Source: Halorientalis salina (GTDB taxonomy: Archaea > Halobacteriota > Halobacteria > Halobacteriales > Haloarculaceae). From it: a stretch of DNA of 64,000 nt. Of this stretch, positions 35,572 to 42,921 are shown piece after piece. The stretch covers positions 355,214-419,213 of the forward strand of contig NZ_SOSC01000003.1 in NCBI RefSeq assembly GCF_005049285.1, in the 5' to 3' direction. The position numbers and the translations under genes were made by a program. Below the pieces are notes generated by a model that was not told the DNA's origin, ran no database searches, and was given only the letters and a program-made list of their open reading frames with translations. How positions within the stretch are numbered: position 1 is the stretch's first letter; the number at the start of each line of letters is the position of its first letter.

Positions 35572-35745
35572 GATTCAGTCCCCCTGTCGACCCCCTGCTC
35601 GTTCATGTGAGACGGTTTAGATGTAGCTCGTGATAAATTAACTGACTTTCCCGCCAGGGGAGCCGACCGGAACCGTGTCGACCCAGTCTGGGAGTGTGAC
35701 AGCGAACCGACGCCGTCAAACGGCCCGGGTCGGTAGCTTCTGCCG

Positions 35746-37023
35746 ATGGACGTCGAATTTCTCGGCGGTGCCCGCGAGGTCGGCCGGAGTGCCATCCTCG
35801 TCGACGACTCCCTCCTGCTGGACTACGGGATGGCCCCCGAGAACCCGCCACAGTACCCGGTCGGCGACGTGGACCCTGACGCCGTCGTCGTCTCCCACGG
35901 CCACCTCGACCACGCCGGGGCGCTCCCGATGCTCATGTCAGGCCAGTCACGACCCGAGGTCCACTGGACGCCGCCCACCAGGGAACTCGCCCGCGTGCTC
36001 GCCCGCGACACGCTCAAATTGCACGGCGGCACGCCCCAGTGCCCCTTCACCGAGAACGACCTCATGCGACTCTCCGAGGTCTCACACACCCACGGCTACC
36101 GGGAGCCCTTCGAGGTCGCCGGCTACGAGATTACCTTCTACAACGCGGGCCACATCCCGGGCAGCGCCCACGTGCTGGTCGACGAAAGGGGACGAAGTCC
36201 CGCCAGCAACCGGACGCAGTCCGGCGATGACGGCGGGACGCGGCTGTTCTACACGGCGGATTTCCACACGACCGATCAACGGTTAGTCGCCGGCAGCACC
36301 GCCCGACCAGAGGCCGATATCGTCATCTGCGAATCGACCTACGCCGGCGTCGACCACGACGACCGGTCGGCCGTCGAGGAGCGGTTCGTCCAGAGTGTCA
36401 GGACGACCGTCTGGGAGGGCGGCACCGTCGTCGTCCCCGCGTTCGCCATCGGCCGCACCCAGGAGTTGCTCATGGTCTGTGCCGCCCACGACATCGACTG
36501 CTACGTCGACGGGATGGGCAAGGAAGTCACCAAGCTGGTTCGCCAGTACCCCGACTTCCTCCGGGACGCCGAGGCGCTCAAACGCGCGAAATCCAACGCC
36601 CGCTTCGTCACCGGCCGGGACGGTCAGCGCAAGCGTATCGCCGCCGACAACACCGTCATCGTCACGACCTCCGGGATGCTCTCGGGCGGGCCTGCGATGA
36701 CCTACGTCCCCGAGATCCGGACGCTACCCGTCAACAAACTCGCCTTTACCGGCTATCAGGTCGAGGGGACGCCCGGGCGGGAACTGTTAGAGACCGGCAG
36801 CGCCGAGATCGACGGGCGCGTGATGCCCGTCAGCGCGCAGGTCGAGCGCTACGACTTCTCGGCCCACGCCGACCACGACGGGCTACGCGCGTTCCTCGCG
36901 AGTTACGAGGACGCCGAAATCCTCGTCAACCACGGCGACGACTGCGAGGGGTTCGCCGCCGAACTCCGCGAGGACGGCTACGAAGCGAGCGCGCCCGAAC
37001 TGGGCGCGCGCGTGGAGTGCTGA
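35746..37023 (+). CDS. Metallo-beta-lactamase / beta-CASP nuclease (archaeal aCPSF-like)
   Basis: The product has 425 residues. Zinc motifs are HGHLDHAG (residue about 51), GHIPGSAH, YTADFH and the beta-CASP features CESTYAG, FAIGRTQE and HADHDGLRAF, ending VNHGDD. Family members are RNA exo- or endonucleases acting in 3'-end processing or 5'-3' decay. There is no KH domain, so it is the short aCPSF2-type. It is odd in that a charged stretch of about 20 residues (ERGRSPASNRTQSGDDGG) between GSAHVLVD and TRLFYTADF is encoded by nested DNA palindromes and looks inserted. Confidence 0.9.
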   Translation: MDVEFLGGAREVGRSAILVDDSLLLDYGMAPENPPQYPVGDVDPDAVVVSHGHLDHAGALPMLMSGQSRPEVHWTPPTRELARVLARDTLKLHGGTPQCPFTENDLMRLSEVSHTHGYREPFEVAGYEITFYNAGHIPGSAHVLVDERGRSPASNRTQSGDDGGTRLFYTADFHTTDQRLVAGSTARPEADIVICESTYAGVDHDDRSAVEERFVQSVRTTVWEGGTVVVPAFAIGRTQELLMVCAAHDIDCYVDGMGKEVTKLVRQYPDFLRDAEALKRAKSNARFVTGRDGQRKRIAADNTVIVTTSGMLSGGPAMTYVPEIRTLPVNKLAFTGYQVEGTPGRELLETGSAEIDGRVMPVSAQVERYDFSAHADHDGLRAFLASYEDAEILVNHGDDCEGFAAELREDGYEASAPELGARVEC

Positions 37024-37030
37024 CCAGGCC

Positions 37031-37879
37031 TCAGCGCACCCGAGTCGGCGGCACGAGCAGGACGTTGCTGTCGGCGCGGGCCGTCACTGCCTCGGAGACG
37101 CTGCCGAGCAACAGCCGACGCATCGGACTCCGCCCGCGGGAGCCAAGCAGTATCGTGGTCGGGTCGAACTCGGCCTCGGCAGCCAGGATCTCGTCGACGG
37201 CCTCGCCCTCGCGGACGCTCGTCTGGACGTCGATCCCCATCGCGTCGAGTTCCGCGGCCAACTCGTCGAGTTGCCCCCGTGCGTCGTCGATCCGGTCGGC
37301 GTCCGCCCGGCGCTGGGGCGGGGCCACGTGGACCAGCATCGCCTCCTGGGTCGGCGTCTGGAGGTGACGGAACTGGTCGAACGCGTGCTCGGCGTTCTCG
37401 GAAAAGTCCGTCGCGTACAATATTCGCTCGAAGAGGTGTTCGTTCGCGACCTCGTGGTCGGCGTCGTCCTCGACGATGCGCTGGACCAGCAGGGGTCGCA
37501 CGGCCGTTCGAGCCACGTTCCGGGCGGTGCCGCCGATGAAGCGCTCCCTGAGTGGGCTCTTCCCGCGAGAGCCGACGACGATGAGGTCGGCGTCGACCCG
37601 ATCGGCGAGGCCGTTTATCCGTCGGTGCGGCGTGCCCCGCATCACGTGAGTCTCGACCGTGAACCCCTCGTCTTCGAATTTCGCTTTCTGCCGTGCCATT
37701 CCCCGTTTCGTCTGCTTTCCGAGGTCGTTGCCCGGGAGTCCGGTGGTGACGTTCGGACTGGTAACGGTTATCAGGTCGATCTCGTCGATTCCGTACCGGC
37801 CGAGACACTCGAGGCACGTACGAGAACTGATCGCTGCCTCGATCGCGTCCGACAGGTCGGTGGCGAAGACGGCGCGCAT
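37031..37879 (-). CDS. Tandem universal stress protein (two UspA domains)
   Basis: The product has 282 residues with two UspA folds. The first ends VGSRGKSPLRERFIGGTARN, the second LGSRGRSPMRRLLLGSVSEA; both are the G-x2-G-x9-G-S/T-type ATP-binding loops. It is probably a cytoplasmic ATP-binding stress protein. It is convergent with the beta-CASP gene; their ends are 7 bases apart. The upstream spacer (37880-37979) contains an AT-rich tract near 37905-37930 which likely holds its promoter. Confidence 0.9.
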   Translation of the reverse strand: MRAVFATDLSDAIEAAISSRTCLECLGRYGIDEIDLITVTSPNVTTGLPGNDLGKQTKRGMARQKAKFEDEGFTVETHVMRGTPHRRINGLADRVDADLIVVGSRGKSPLRERFIGGTARNVARTAVRPLLVQRIVEDDADHEVANEHLFERILYATDFSENAEHAFDQFRHLQTPTQEAMLVHVAPPQRRADADRIDDARGQLDELAAELDAMGIDVQTSVREGEAVDEILAAEAEFDPTTILLGSRGRSPMRRLLLGSVSEAVTARADSNVLLVPPTRVR

Positions 37880-37979
37880 ACGTCACTGTACGTGGTGACC
37901 GGTATTAGTATTGTTGCTTATCTGCAATACCACTGGCAGAGATAGGGTCGGTTTCGCGTTGGCGTCCGGACGACCGGGT

Positions 37980-38363
37980 TCACTCGCCCTCGTCGAACGA
38001 GAATCCACCAGTGGCGTCGGCCTCGCCACCACCGTCGGAGGCCCTGGCAGGTCCGCTATCGGTCCCGACGGACTCCGCAGTATCGGCCGTGCTACCCGCT
38101 TTCCCCGTCGAATTGCTCCGGAACGCGAACGCGAGGCCGATCGTGGCGAGGGCTGCTGCGATCAGGACGACGTCGCCGTTGCCGGCGAGAAGCAGTTTTA
38201 TCTGGAACATGTCCGGGCCGCTGAGGACGGTATCCAGCACGCTCGGCTTCAAAACGGCCAGATACAGCACGATCCCGACGACTTCCAGTACCGCGACGGC
38301 GACGACGGCCGTGACCAGACGGACGACTAGCCGCACTGGCAGCGGTTGGTTCTCAGCGATCAC
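37980..38363 (-). CDS. Membrane hypothetical protein with acidic tail
   Basis: The product has 127 residues from a GTG (VIAENQPLPVRLVVRLV). Two membrane helices (VRLVTAVVAVAVLEVVGIVLYLAVL, shown as one long span, and VVLIAAALATIGLAFAF) flank a short loop. A 45-residue acidic tail ends GGFSFDEGE. An open frame extends 54 codons upstream but has basic, non-haloarchaeal composition, so I prefer the GTG. Function unknown. Confidence 0.6.
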   Translation of the reverse strand: MIAENQPLPVRLVVRLVTAVVAVAVLEVVGIVLYLAVLKPSVLDTVLSGPDMFQIKLLLAGNGDVVLIAAALATIGLAFAFRSNSTGKAGSTADTAESVGTDSGPARASDGGGEADATGGFSFDEGE

Positions 38364-38550
38364 TGTCCCAGCACCCCGAAACGAGCGGATTCCCCACCAT
38401 CGTAGGGAACAATCCGGTTTGTCCGACTTAATTGTACCTGTGAGCTTGCGAATGGAATCGGCGAGAGCACGACCCGGTGGCGACCCATTCGAGCGGGCCA
38501 CAGACACGGGGAGCGAGAGATTCATGCGCCCTGCGGCCCGATACTCGCGT

Positions 38551-38799
38551 ATGCCGGACGTGACAGTCTACTCGCGCGAGCACTGCCACCTCTGTGACGA
38601 CGCCATCGAGACGATCCGAACCGTCGCCGAGGAGGTGTCGATGCCCGTCGAGATCGACGTCGTCGACGTGGACGAGGACCCGTCGCTCCGCGAGGAGTAC
38701 GGCGAGCGCGTCCCGTACGTGTTGATCGACGATCGGCCGGCGTTCAAATACCGGGTCGACGCCGACGAGTTCCGGTCCACACTGGCGGAACGCGGCTAG
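38551..38799 (+). CDS. Glutaredoxin-like thiol-disulfide protein
   Basis: The product has 82 residues. The redox motif CHLC sits at residues 11-14 (YSREHCHLCDDA), with cis-Pro in VPYVLIDD and a thioredoxin-like beta-alpha-beta layout. It belongs to the short glutaredoxin/DUF836-type group. It probably reduces disulfides in the cytoplasm or serves as a thiol carrier. The ATG is fixed by homology; a long upstream open frame is ignored. It is followed 30 bases later by a membrane protein gene whose TATA box overlaps this stop codon. Confidence 0.88.
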   Translation: MPDVTVYSREHCHLCDDAIETIRTVAEEVSMPVEIDVVDVDEDPSLREEYGERVPYVLIDDRPAFKYRVDADEFRSTLAERG

Positions 38800-38808
38800 T
38801 TATATACC
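38799..38808 (+). promoter_or_regulatory. TATA box of the four-helix membrane protein
   Basis: GTTATATACC is centred 26 bases before the next ATG, fitting a leaderless transcript. It overlaps the glutaredoxin-like stop codon. Confidence 0.6.
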
Positions 38809-38829
38809 AGTTGCAACGCAACGGCCGAT

Positions 38830-39258
38830 ATGGACATCCAGTCCAGGGCGATCGAATTCGCCTCGCCGGTCGACGTCGGTGCGCTCGCTCGTCGCGGCAC
38901 CGTCGCGCTCGTACTGGCGTGGATGGTAAACGTCGCCATCGTGTTCGGGGCCGAGTTCGCGGAAATCGCACCGCTTCTGGAGCCGCTCTCGGTCGGGCCA
39001 GTGCTCGTGGTCACCACGCTCGGCGTCGTCGGTGCCACCGTCGTCTACGGACTGCTGTCACGCTCTCGCGAGGACCCCGACAGGCTGTTCACCGGCGTCG
39101 CGGCGGTCGTCCTCGTGCTCTCGTTGATCCCCGACGTTACCTACGCCCCGAACCTCGCCGACGCGACGACGGCCGGCGTCGCGCTCCTGGCAGTGATGCA
39201 CGTGACCACCGCCGTCGTCTGCGTCGCCGTCCTGACCGACCGAATGCCCTGGCCGTGA
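38830..39258 (+). CDS. Four-helix membrane protein, unknown function
   Basis: The product has 142 residues: an N-terminal amphipathic part, then spans near residues 25-45, 57-77, 88-106 and 113-135. It resembles a small family of archaeal/actinobacterial four-helix proteins of unknown function (I recall a DUF6069-like pattern, unverified). There is a charged loop SRSREDPDR between helices 2 and 3. There is no active site. It is convergent with the next gene, whose stop abuts. Confidence 0.78.
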   Translation: MDIQSRAIEFASPVDVGALARRGTVALVLAWMVNVAIVFGAEFAEIAPLLEPLSVGPVLVVTTLGVVGATVVYGLLSRSREDPDRLFTGVAAVVLVLSLIPDVTYAPNLADATTAGVALLAVMHVTTAVVCVAVLTDRMPWP

Positions 39259-39462
39259 CTACTCCGACGCCGGGTCGAACCACCCCTCCGGGTGATCGAA
39301 CTCGAACTCCAACCAGCCCCCGCTGTAGGCGATCGCACCCCGCTCTCGTTCGGTCGGGTCGCGATCGATACGGTACCCGTGGAGCCGTGCCTCACCGTCT
39401 CGCAGTTCCGTCGCCACCCGTTCGAGTTCCGTCGCGAGGTACTCCGTTCGGTCGCGCTGCAT
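39259..39462 (-). CDS. Small hypothetical protein
   Basis: The product has 67 residues. The first 30 form a charged helix (RTEYLATELERVATELRDGE). The rest is an aromatic acidic strand pair (GGWLEFEFDHPEGWFDPASE). There is no known motif. Codon pattern and acidity match the genome. It abuts the convergent membrane gene. Confidence 0.65.
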   Translation of the reverse strand: MQRDRTEYLATELERVATELRDGEARLHGYRIDRDPTERERGAIAYSGGWLEFEFDHPEGWFDPASE

Positions 39463-39510
39463 ACCGGGACTTCGACGCCCGGACGGAAAGGTTCAGTCCG
39501 CCCGCCCCAC

Positions 39511-40470
39511 TCAATCCAGTGGCGTCGCTTCCTCACGGAGTCCGAAGGAGACGCCGGTGAGTTCGACCGAGCGGTCCCAGAGCTGGATCGCGAGGTCCCG
39601 GTCGCGGGCCTTGCGACTGGCCGTATCCGGTGCCGGGGCCCCGCGCATGTTCATGAACCCGCTCGGACCGATGTACTCGCCACCGGCGACGTCGGGGGCG
39701 GTCGCAGCGTACAGCATCGGGAACGCACCCCGCGCGGCGTCCTGGGCGAGGACGGCGTTGGCGGCTTTCATCAGCCACAGTCGAAGCGTCGAGCCGGACG
39801 CTTCCGGCCCGCGTCGCTGGAGGTTCGTGTCGGCGTACCCGGGGTGACAGCCGACGCTGATGGCGTTCTCGACGCCAGCGTGGTTCAATCGAGTGTCGAG
39901 TTCGAAGGCAAAGAGGAGGTTCGCGAGTTTGCTCTGGGCGTAGGCGTCCCACTTGTCGTACTCCGCCTCGCTCTGAAGATCGGAGAGATCGATGTCGCCA
40001 CGTTCGTGGAGGCCGCTGCTCTGGGTGACCACCCGTGAGAACGTCGGCGTGTCGCGGATCACGTCGATGAGATGGCCGGTCAGCGCGAAGTGGCCGAGGT
40101 GGTTGACGCCGAACTGCGTCTCGAAGCCGTCGGCGGTCTCTCCCCGTGGAATCGCCATCACGCCGGCGTTGTTACAGAGGACGTGGAGTTCGTCGTAGTC
40201 GGCCAGGAAGGCGGTGGCGAACGACTCGACCGACGAGAGGTCCGCCAGGTCCAGTTTCCGCACGTCGAGCGTGGCGTCGTAGACCGAGCGGCGGATCTCC
40301 TCGGCAGCCTCCTCGCCGCGGTCGGGGCTCCGACAGGCCAACACGACGGTCGCCCCACTGGCGGCGAACTGTTTGGCTCCCTCGAACCCGAGTCCGCTGT
40401 TCGCGCCGGTCACGATCACCGTCTTCCCGGACAGATCCGGCATCTCCGCCGGCGTCCACGCGTCGCTCAT
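39511..40470 (-). CDS. Short-chain dehydrogenase/reductase
   Basis: The product has 319 residues. Cofactor motif TGANSGLG is near residue 22, LCNNAGV near residue 98, and the catalytic Tyr-Lys is in YAQSKLAN with Ser in QSSGL before it. The closest types are retinol-dehydrogenase/WW-oxidoreductase-like SDRs with NAD(P). The substrate is unknown. The start MSDAWTPAEMPDLSGKT is chosen by homology; a long Arg-rich extension upstream is non-coding. There is no operon partner: the gene before it on this strand is 115 bases away. Confidence 0.9.
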   Translation of the reverse strand: MSDAWTPAEMPDLSGKTVIVTGANSGLGFEGAKQFAASGATVVLACRSPDRGEEAAEEIRRSVYDATLDVRKLDLADLSSVESFATAFLADYDELHVLCNNAGVMAIPRGETADGFETQFGVNHLGHFALTGHLIDVIRDTPTFSRVVTQSSGLHERGDIDLSDLQSEAEYDKWDAYAQSKLANLLFAFELDTRLNHAGVENAISVGCHPGYADTNLQRRGPEASGSTLRLWLMKAANAVLAQDAARGAFPMLYAATAPDVAGGEYIGPSGFMNMRGAPAPDTASRKARDRDLAIQLWDRSVELTGVSFGLREEATPLD

Positions 40471-40585
40471 GTCGTCGGATAGGTCCCCGCCCCACAGAAA
40501 GCCACCGGCCGCCCCACCGGACGCCGACGACGCGGTCGCTCGCAGCACCGCAGTCGAACGAGCACCGCGGGACCGGCCGCTGGCC

Positions 40586-41473
40586 TCAGGTCGGCCCTGA
40601 CTCGGTCGCTGCAGGCGCCTCGGGCGCGTTGCCAGCGGGCGTTTCCGTCCCGTTCCCATCGGTCTGCTGATACACCATCGCGTCCGCCGACAGGGTCCCG
40701 ATCGTGGCGTTCTCGGCAGTCACCCGACCCAGGGCAGTCTGGTTCGTCCCACCGGTCTCGGCGGTCCCGGGCGTCGTCTCGTTTCCGGTAGTCTCGGCCT
40801 GCTGGACTCGCTCGATGTCGAGTTGCTGGACGGTGAGGCGGTTCACGTCGACGGACCCGATGCGGAGGGCGGGTTGCGTGACGGGTTCGGTCTCGTTCTG
40901 CCCGCCGTCGCCGCCGAACAGTCCGCCGATCCGCTCGATGATATCGCCGACGACACCGCCACCGTCGCCGTCGGAGACGTTCGCTTCCCCGACGACGAGG
41001 CGGTCGACGGTCATCTCCTCGATGACCGCGCCACTCACGTTACCGACCTGCGCTGTCCCGCCCTGTTGCGTTTCGTTGGCAGTCCCCGCGGACTGGCCGG
41101 GCGAGTCGGGCGCACTGCCCCGATCAGAGAGGGTCAGTCCCTCGACGGCAGTGTTCTCGAGCGAGAGGTTCCGGAAGTGGACGTTCCGGAGGACGACCGG
41201 GCCGTCGCCCTGCGCGCCGAGCGTCTCGTTCAGCGGCTCACCGTCCGTTTGGTTCTGGACCGTCATGCGGTCGATACGGAGCGTCCTGATGGTGACGTTC
41301 TCGACCGTCGAGCCGTTCACCTGCGCCGTCTCGACCTGCGCGTTCCGGACGATAACCGTCTCCGTCGCCGCCCCGTCGTCGCTCCCAGTCGGCGTCGCAG
41401 CGCCAGCCAGTGCCGGACCCGAAACCAGCACGACCGTCACGACCAGTAGCGCACGGATTGCATTGCGTGTCAT
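40586..41473 (-). CDS. Exported protein with pentapeptide-like solenoid repeats
   Basis: The product has 295 residues. A signal peptide (AIRALLVVTVVLVSGPALAG) is followed by short repeats of the type VRNAQVETAQV, VNGSTVENVTI, RTLRIDRMTV, LRNVHFRNLSL, ENTAVEGLTL. The spacing of hydrophobic residues suggests a right-handed beta-helix, interrupted by Gly/Asn/Gln-rich linkers. Many N-x-T/S sites are present. The C-terminal part is Thr/Gly/Pro-rich without an obvious membrane span. Function unknown; a surface or secreted structural protein is likely. A GTG two codons upstream is an alternative start. Confidence 0.78.
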   Translation of the reverse strand: MTRNAIRALLVVTVVLVSGPALAGAATPTGSDDGAATETVIVRNAQVETAQVNGSTVENVTIRTLRIDRMTVQNQTDGEPLNETLGAQGDGPVVLRNVHFRNLSLENTAVEGLTLSDRGSAPDSPGQSAGTANETQQGGTAQVGNVSGAVIEEMTVDRLVVGEANVSDGDGGGVVGDIIERIGGLFGGDGGQNETEPVTQPALRIGSVDVNRLTVQQLDIERVQQAETTGNETTPGTAETGGTNQTALGRVTAENATIGTLSADAMVYQQTDGNGTETPAGNAPEAPAATESGPT

Positions 41474-41635
41474 CCACACGCACTGTCCACGAACGCGGAT
41501 ATAAATCGCGGAAACCGTTTTTCGGACACACGTCCTTACTGACGCACAATCGGACGATACTCGGGGACGGTCGATCGCAGGGTGGTGTTACCTCGGACAC
41601 CCACCTCGGTCGGGTCGGCTAAGTGCGGCCTAGTC

Positions 41636-41938
41636 TCACGACTCCTCGGGATAGGGCCAGTTGGGGTCGCGGTCCTCGTCGGCGGCCGGGTCGCGCGTGT
41701 CCGGGACCGCGTCGGCCGTACAGGCCCCGTGTTCCGCGAAGTTCTCGCGGGCGTCCGAGAGGGAAACGTGGTTGGTGTCGCCGACGTACGAGAGGTTGTG
41801 GAACTGGACGGGGTCGTCCATCCAGTCACAGACCGGACAGACCTCGTAGGAGCCCGGCTGGTCCTCGGGCAGCGTCTGATACCCACAGCAGGGGCAAAAC
41901 CCCAGTTCTCGCGAGGCCGGGTTCCCAGCGGGTTCCAT
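41636..41938 (-). CDS. CPCC-type cysteine-rich protein
   Basis: The product has 100 residues from MEPAGNPASRELG. A zinc-ribbon-like pair of knuckles, FCPCCGYQTL and YEVCPVCDWMDDPVQ, is the hallmark of the CPCC family. It is followed by LSLSDARENFAEHG-type sequence and an acidic tail. It is likely a small metal-binding cytoplasmic protein; partner unknown. An in-frame ATG 26 codons earlier is possible but lacks conservation. Confidence 0.82.
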   Translation of the reverse strand: MEPAGNPASRELGFCPCCGYQTLPEDQPGSYEVCPVCDWMDDPVQFHNLSYVGDTNHVSLSDARENFAEHGACTADAVPDTRDPAADEDRDPNWPYPEES

Positions 41939-42095
41939 GGATAGCACGGGGTTCGTTCCCGACCCACATAGTTGGTTGGGATGGCCGCATCGCCCCTCAC
42001 CACCAGATCGGCTCATACGGTTTGCCGTAGCTGTGTACCGCTACGACCGCCTGCAGTCGGGCGGTCGATGCAGAAACGTTCTACAGCATTCCGTA

Positions 42096-42380
42096 TCAGT
42101 CGGCCTGGGCGTCCTCGACCTTCCCGGCGTACTCTTCGAGTTCGGCTGCGAGTTCCCGGGCCTCCGCCGCCGAGAGGGTCACCTGGTCGGCGTGCGGTTC
42201 GACCTCCGAGAGCTGGGTGTTGTCCATCTCCAGTTGGAGTTTCACGTGGTCGGGGTCCTTGCGCGGAGCGGTGACGTTCAGGACCGCCAGCGCCTCCTCC
42301 TCGAAGCCGTGGCCCTCGACGCGGCCGTCGATCAGATCGAACGTGGTGTACGCGTTGACTTTCAGGATGCGATCGACCAT
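42096..42380 (-). CDS. Conserved small acidic haloarchaeal protein
   Basis: The product has 94 residues: a beta-rich body (ILKVNAYTTFDLIDGRVEGH, AVLNVTAPRKDPDHVKLQLE) and a C-terminal helix (LSAAEARELAAELEEYAGKV). I recall it as a haloarchaea-only DUF (possibly DUF6360) and assign no role. It is divergent from the universal stress gene; the 98-base spacer contains that gene's TATA box. Confidence 0.8.
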   Translation of the reverse strand: MVDRILKVNAYTTFDLIDGRVEGHGFEEEALAVLNVTAPRKDPDHVKLQLEMDNTQLSEVEPHADQVTLSAAEARELAAELEEYAGKVEDAQAD

Positions 42381-42448
42381 GGCGGCGATTGGGCCGACCC
42401 GAACTTAAGTGACGAGCCTCCGCGAGATCCCACTGAGAAGAGACGAAT

Positions 42449-42457
42449 CGTTTATGA
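42449..42457 (+). promoter_or_regulatory. TATA box of the single-domain stress protein
   Basis: CGTTTATGA is centred 26 bases before the ATG, consistent with a leaderless transcript. Confidence 0.55.
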
Positions 42458-42478
42458 TTTCTCACCCGAACTACAGAC

Positions 42479-42904
42479 ATGGTATTTCTCGTTCCGTTCG
42501 ACGGGTCGGCTCTGGCGAGCACAGCGCTCGAACGGGCCGTCGAGTTCGCGACCGACCAGGAGATCATCGCGCTCTCGGTCGTGCCGTCGGGCAAACACTA
42601 CGCGGAAATAAAGGGGTGGGACACCGCGTCGGCGGACGGCGAAACGGCCATCGCCATGCTCGAAGCGGAGGTCGAGGCGATCGCCGAGGACGCGACCTTC
42701 GAGTTCGTCCGAACGGAATCGCGACCACCGGCCGCGAAGATCGCCAAGATCATCCGCCGGAAAGCGGACGCTCACGACGCGTCCGTCGTCTTCGTCGGCA
42801 GCGAGAACGCGGGCAAGCGCGCCTCGCCGGTGACGAGTATCAGTCCGGGCATCACGTCGGACGAGTCCTACGACGTCTACATCGCGCGGCAACGTAAGGA
42901 GTAG
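42479..42904 (+). CDS. Universal stress protein, single domain, divergent loop
   Basis: The product has 141 residues with the UspA start VPFDGSALASTALERAVEFA. The usual G-x2-G-x9-G loop is reduced: VFVGSENAGKRASPVTSISP. ATP binding is therefore uncertain. It is convergent with the reductase gene 17 bases away. Confidence 0.82.
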   Translation: MVFLVPFDGSALASTALERAVEFATDQEIIALSVVPSGKHYAEIKGWDTASADGETAIAMLEAEVEAIAEDATFEFVRTESRPPAAKIAKIIRRKADAHDASVVFVGSENAGKRASPVTSISPGITSDESYDVYIARQRKE

Positions 42905-42921
42905 CCGAAAAACGGCGCGTC

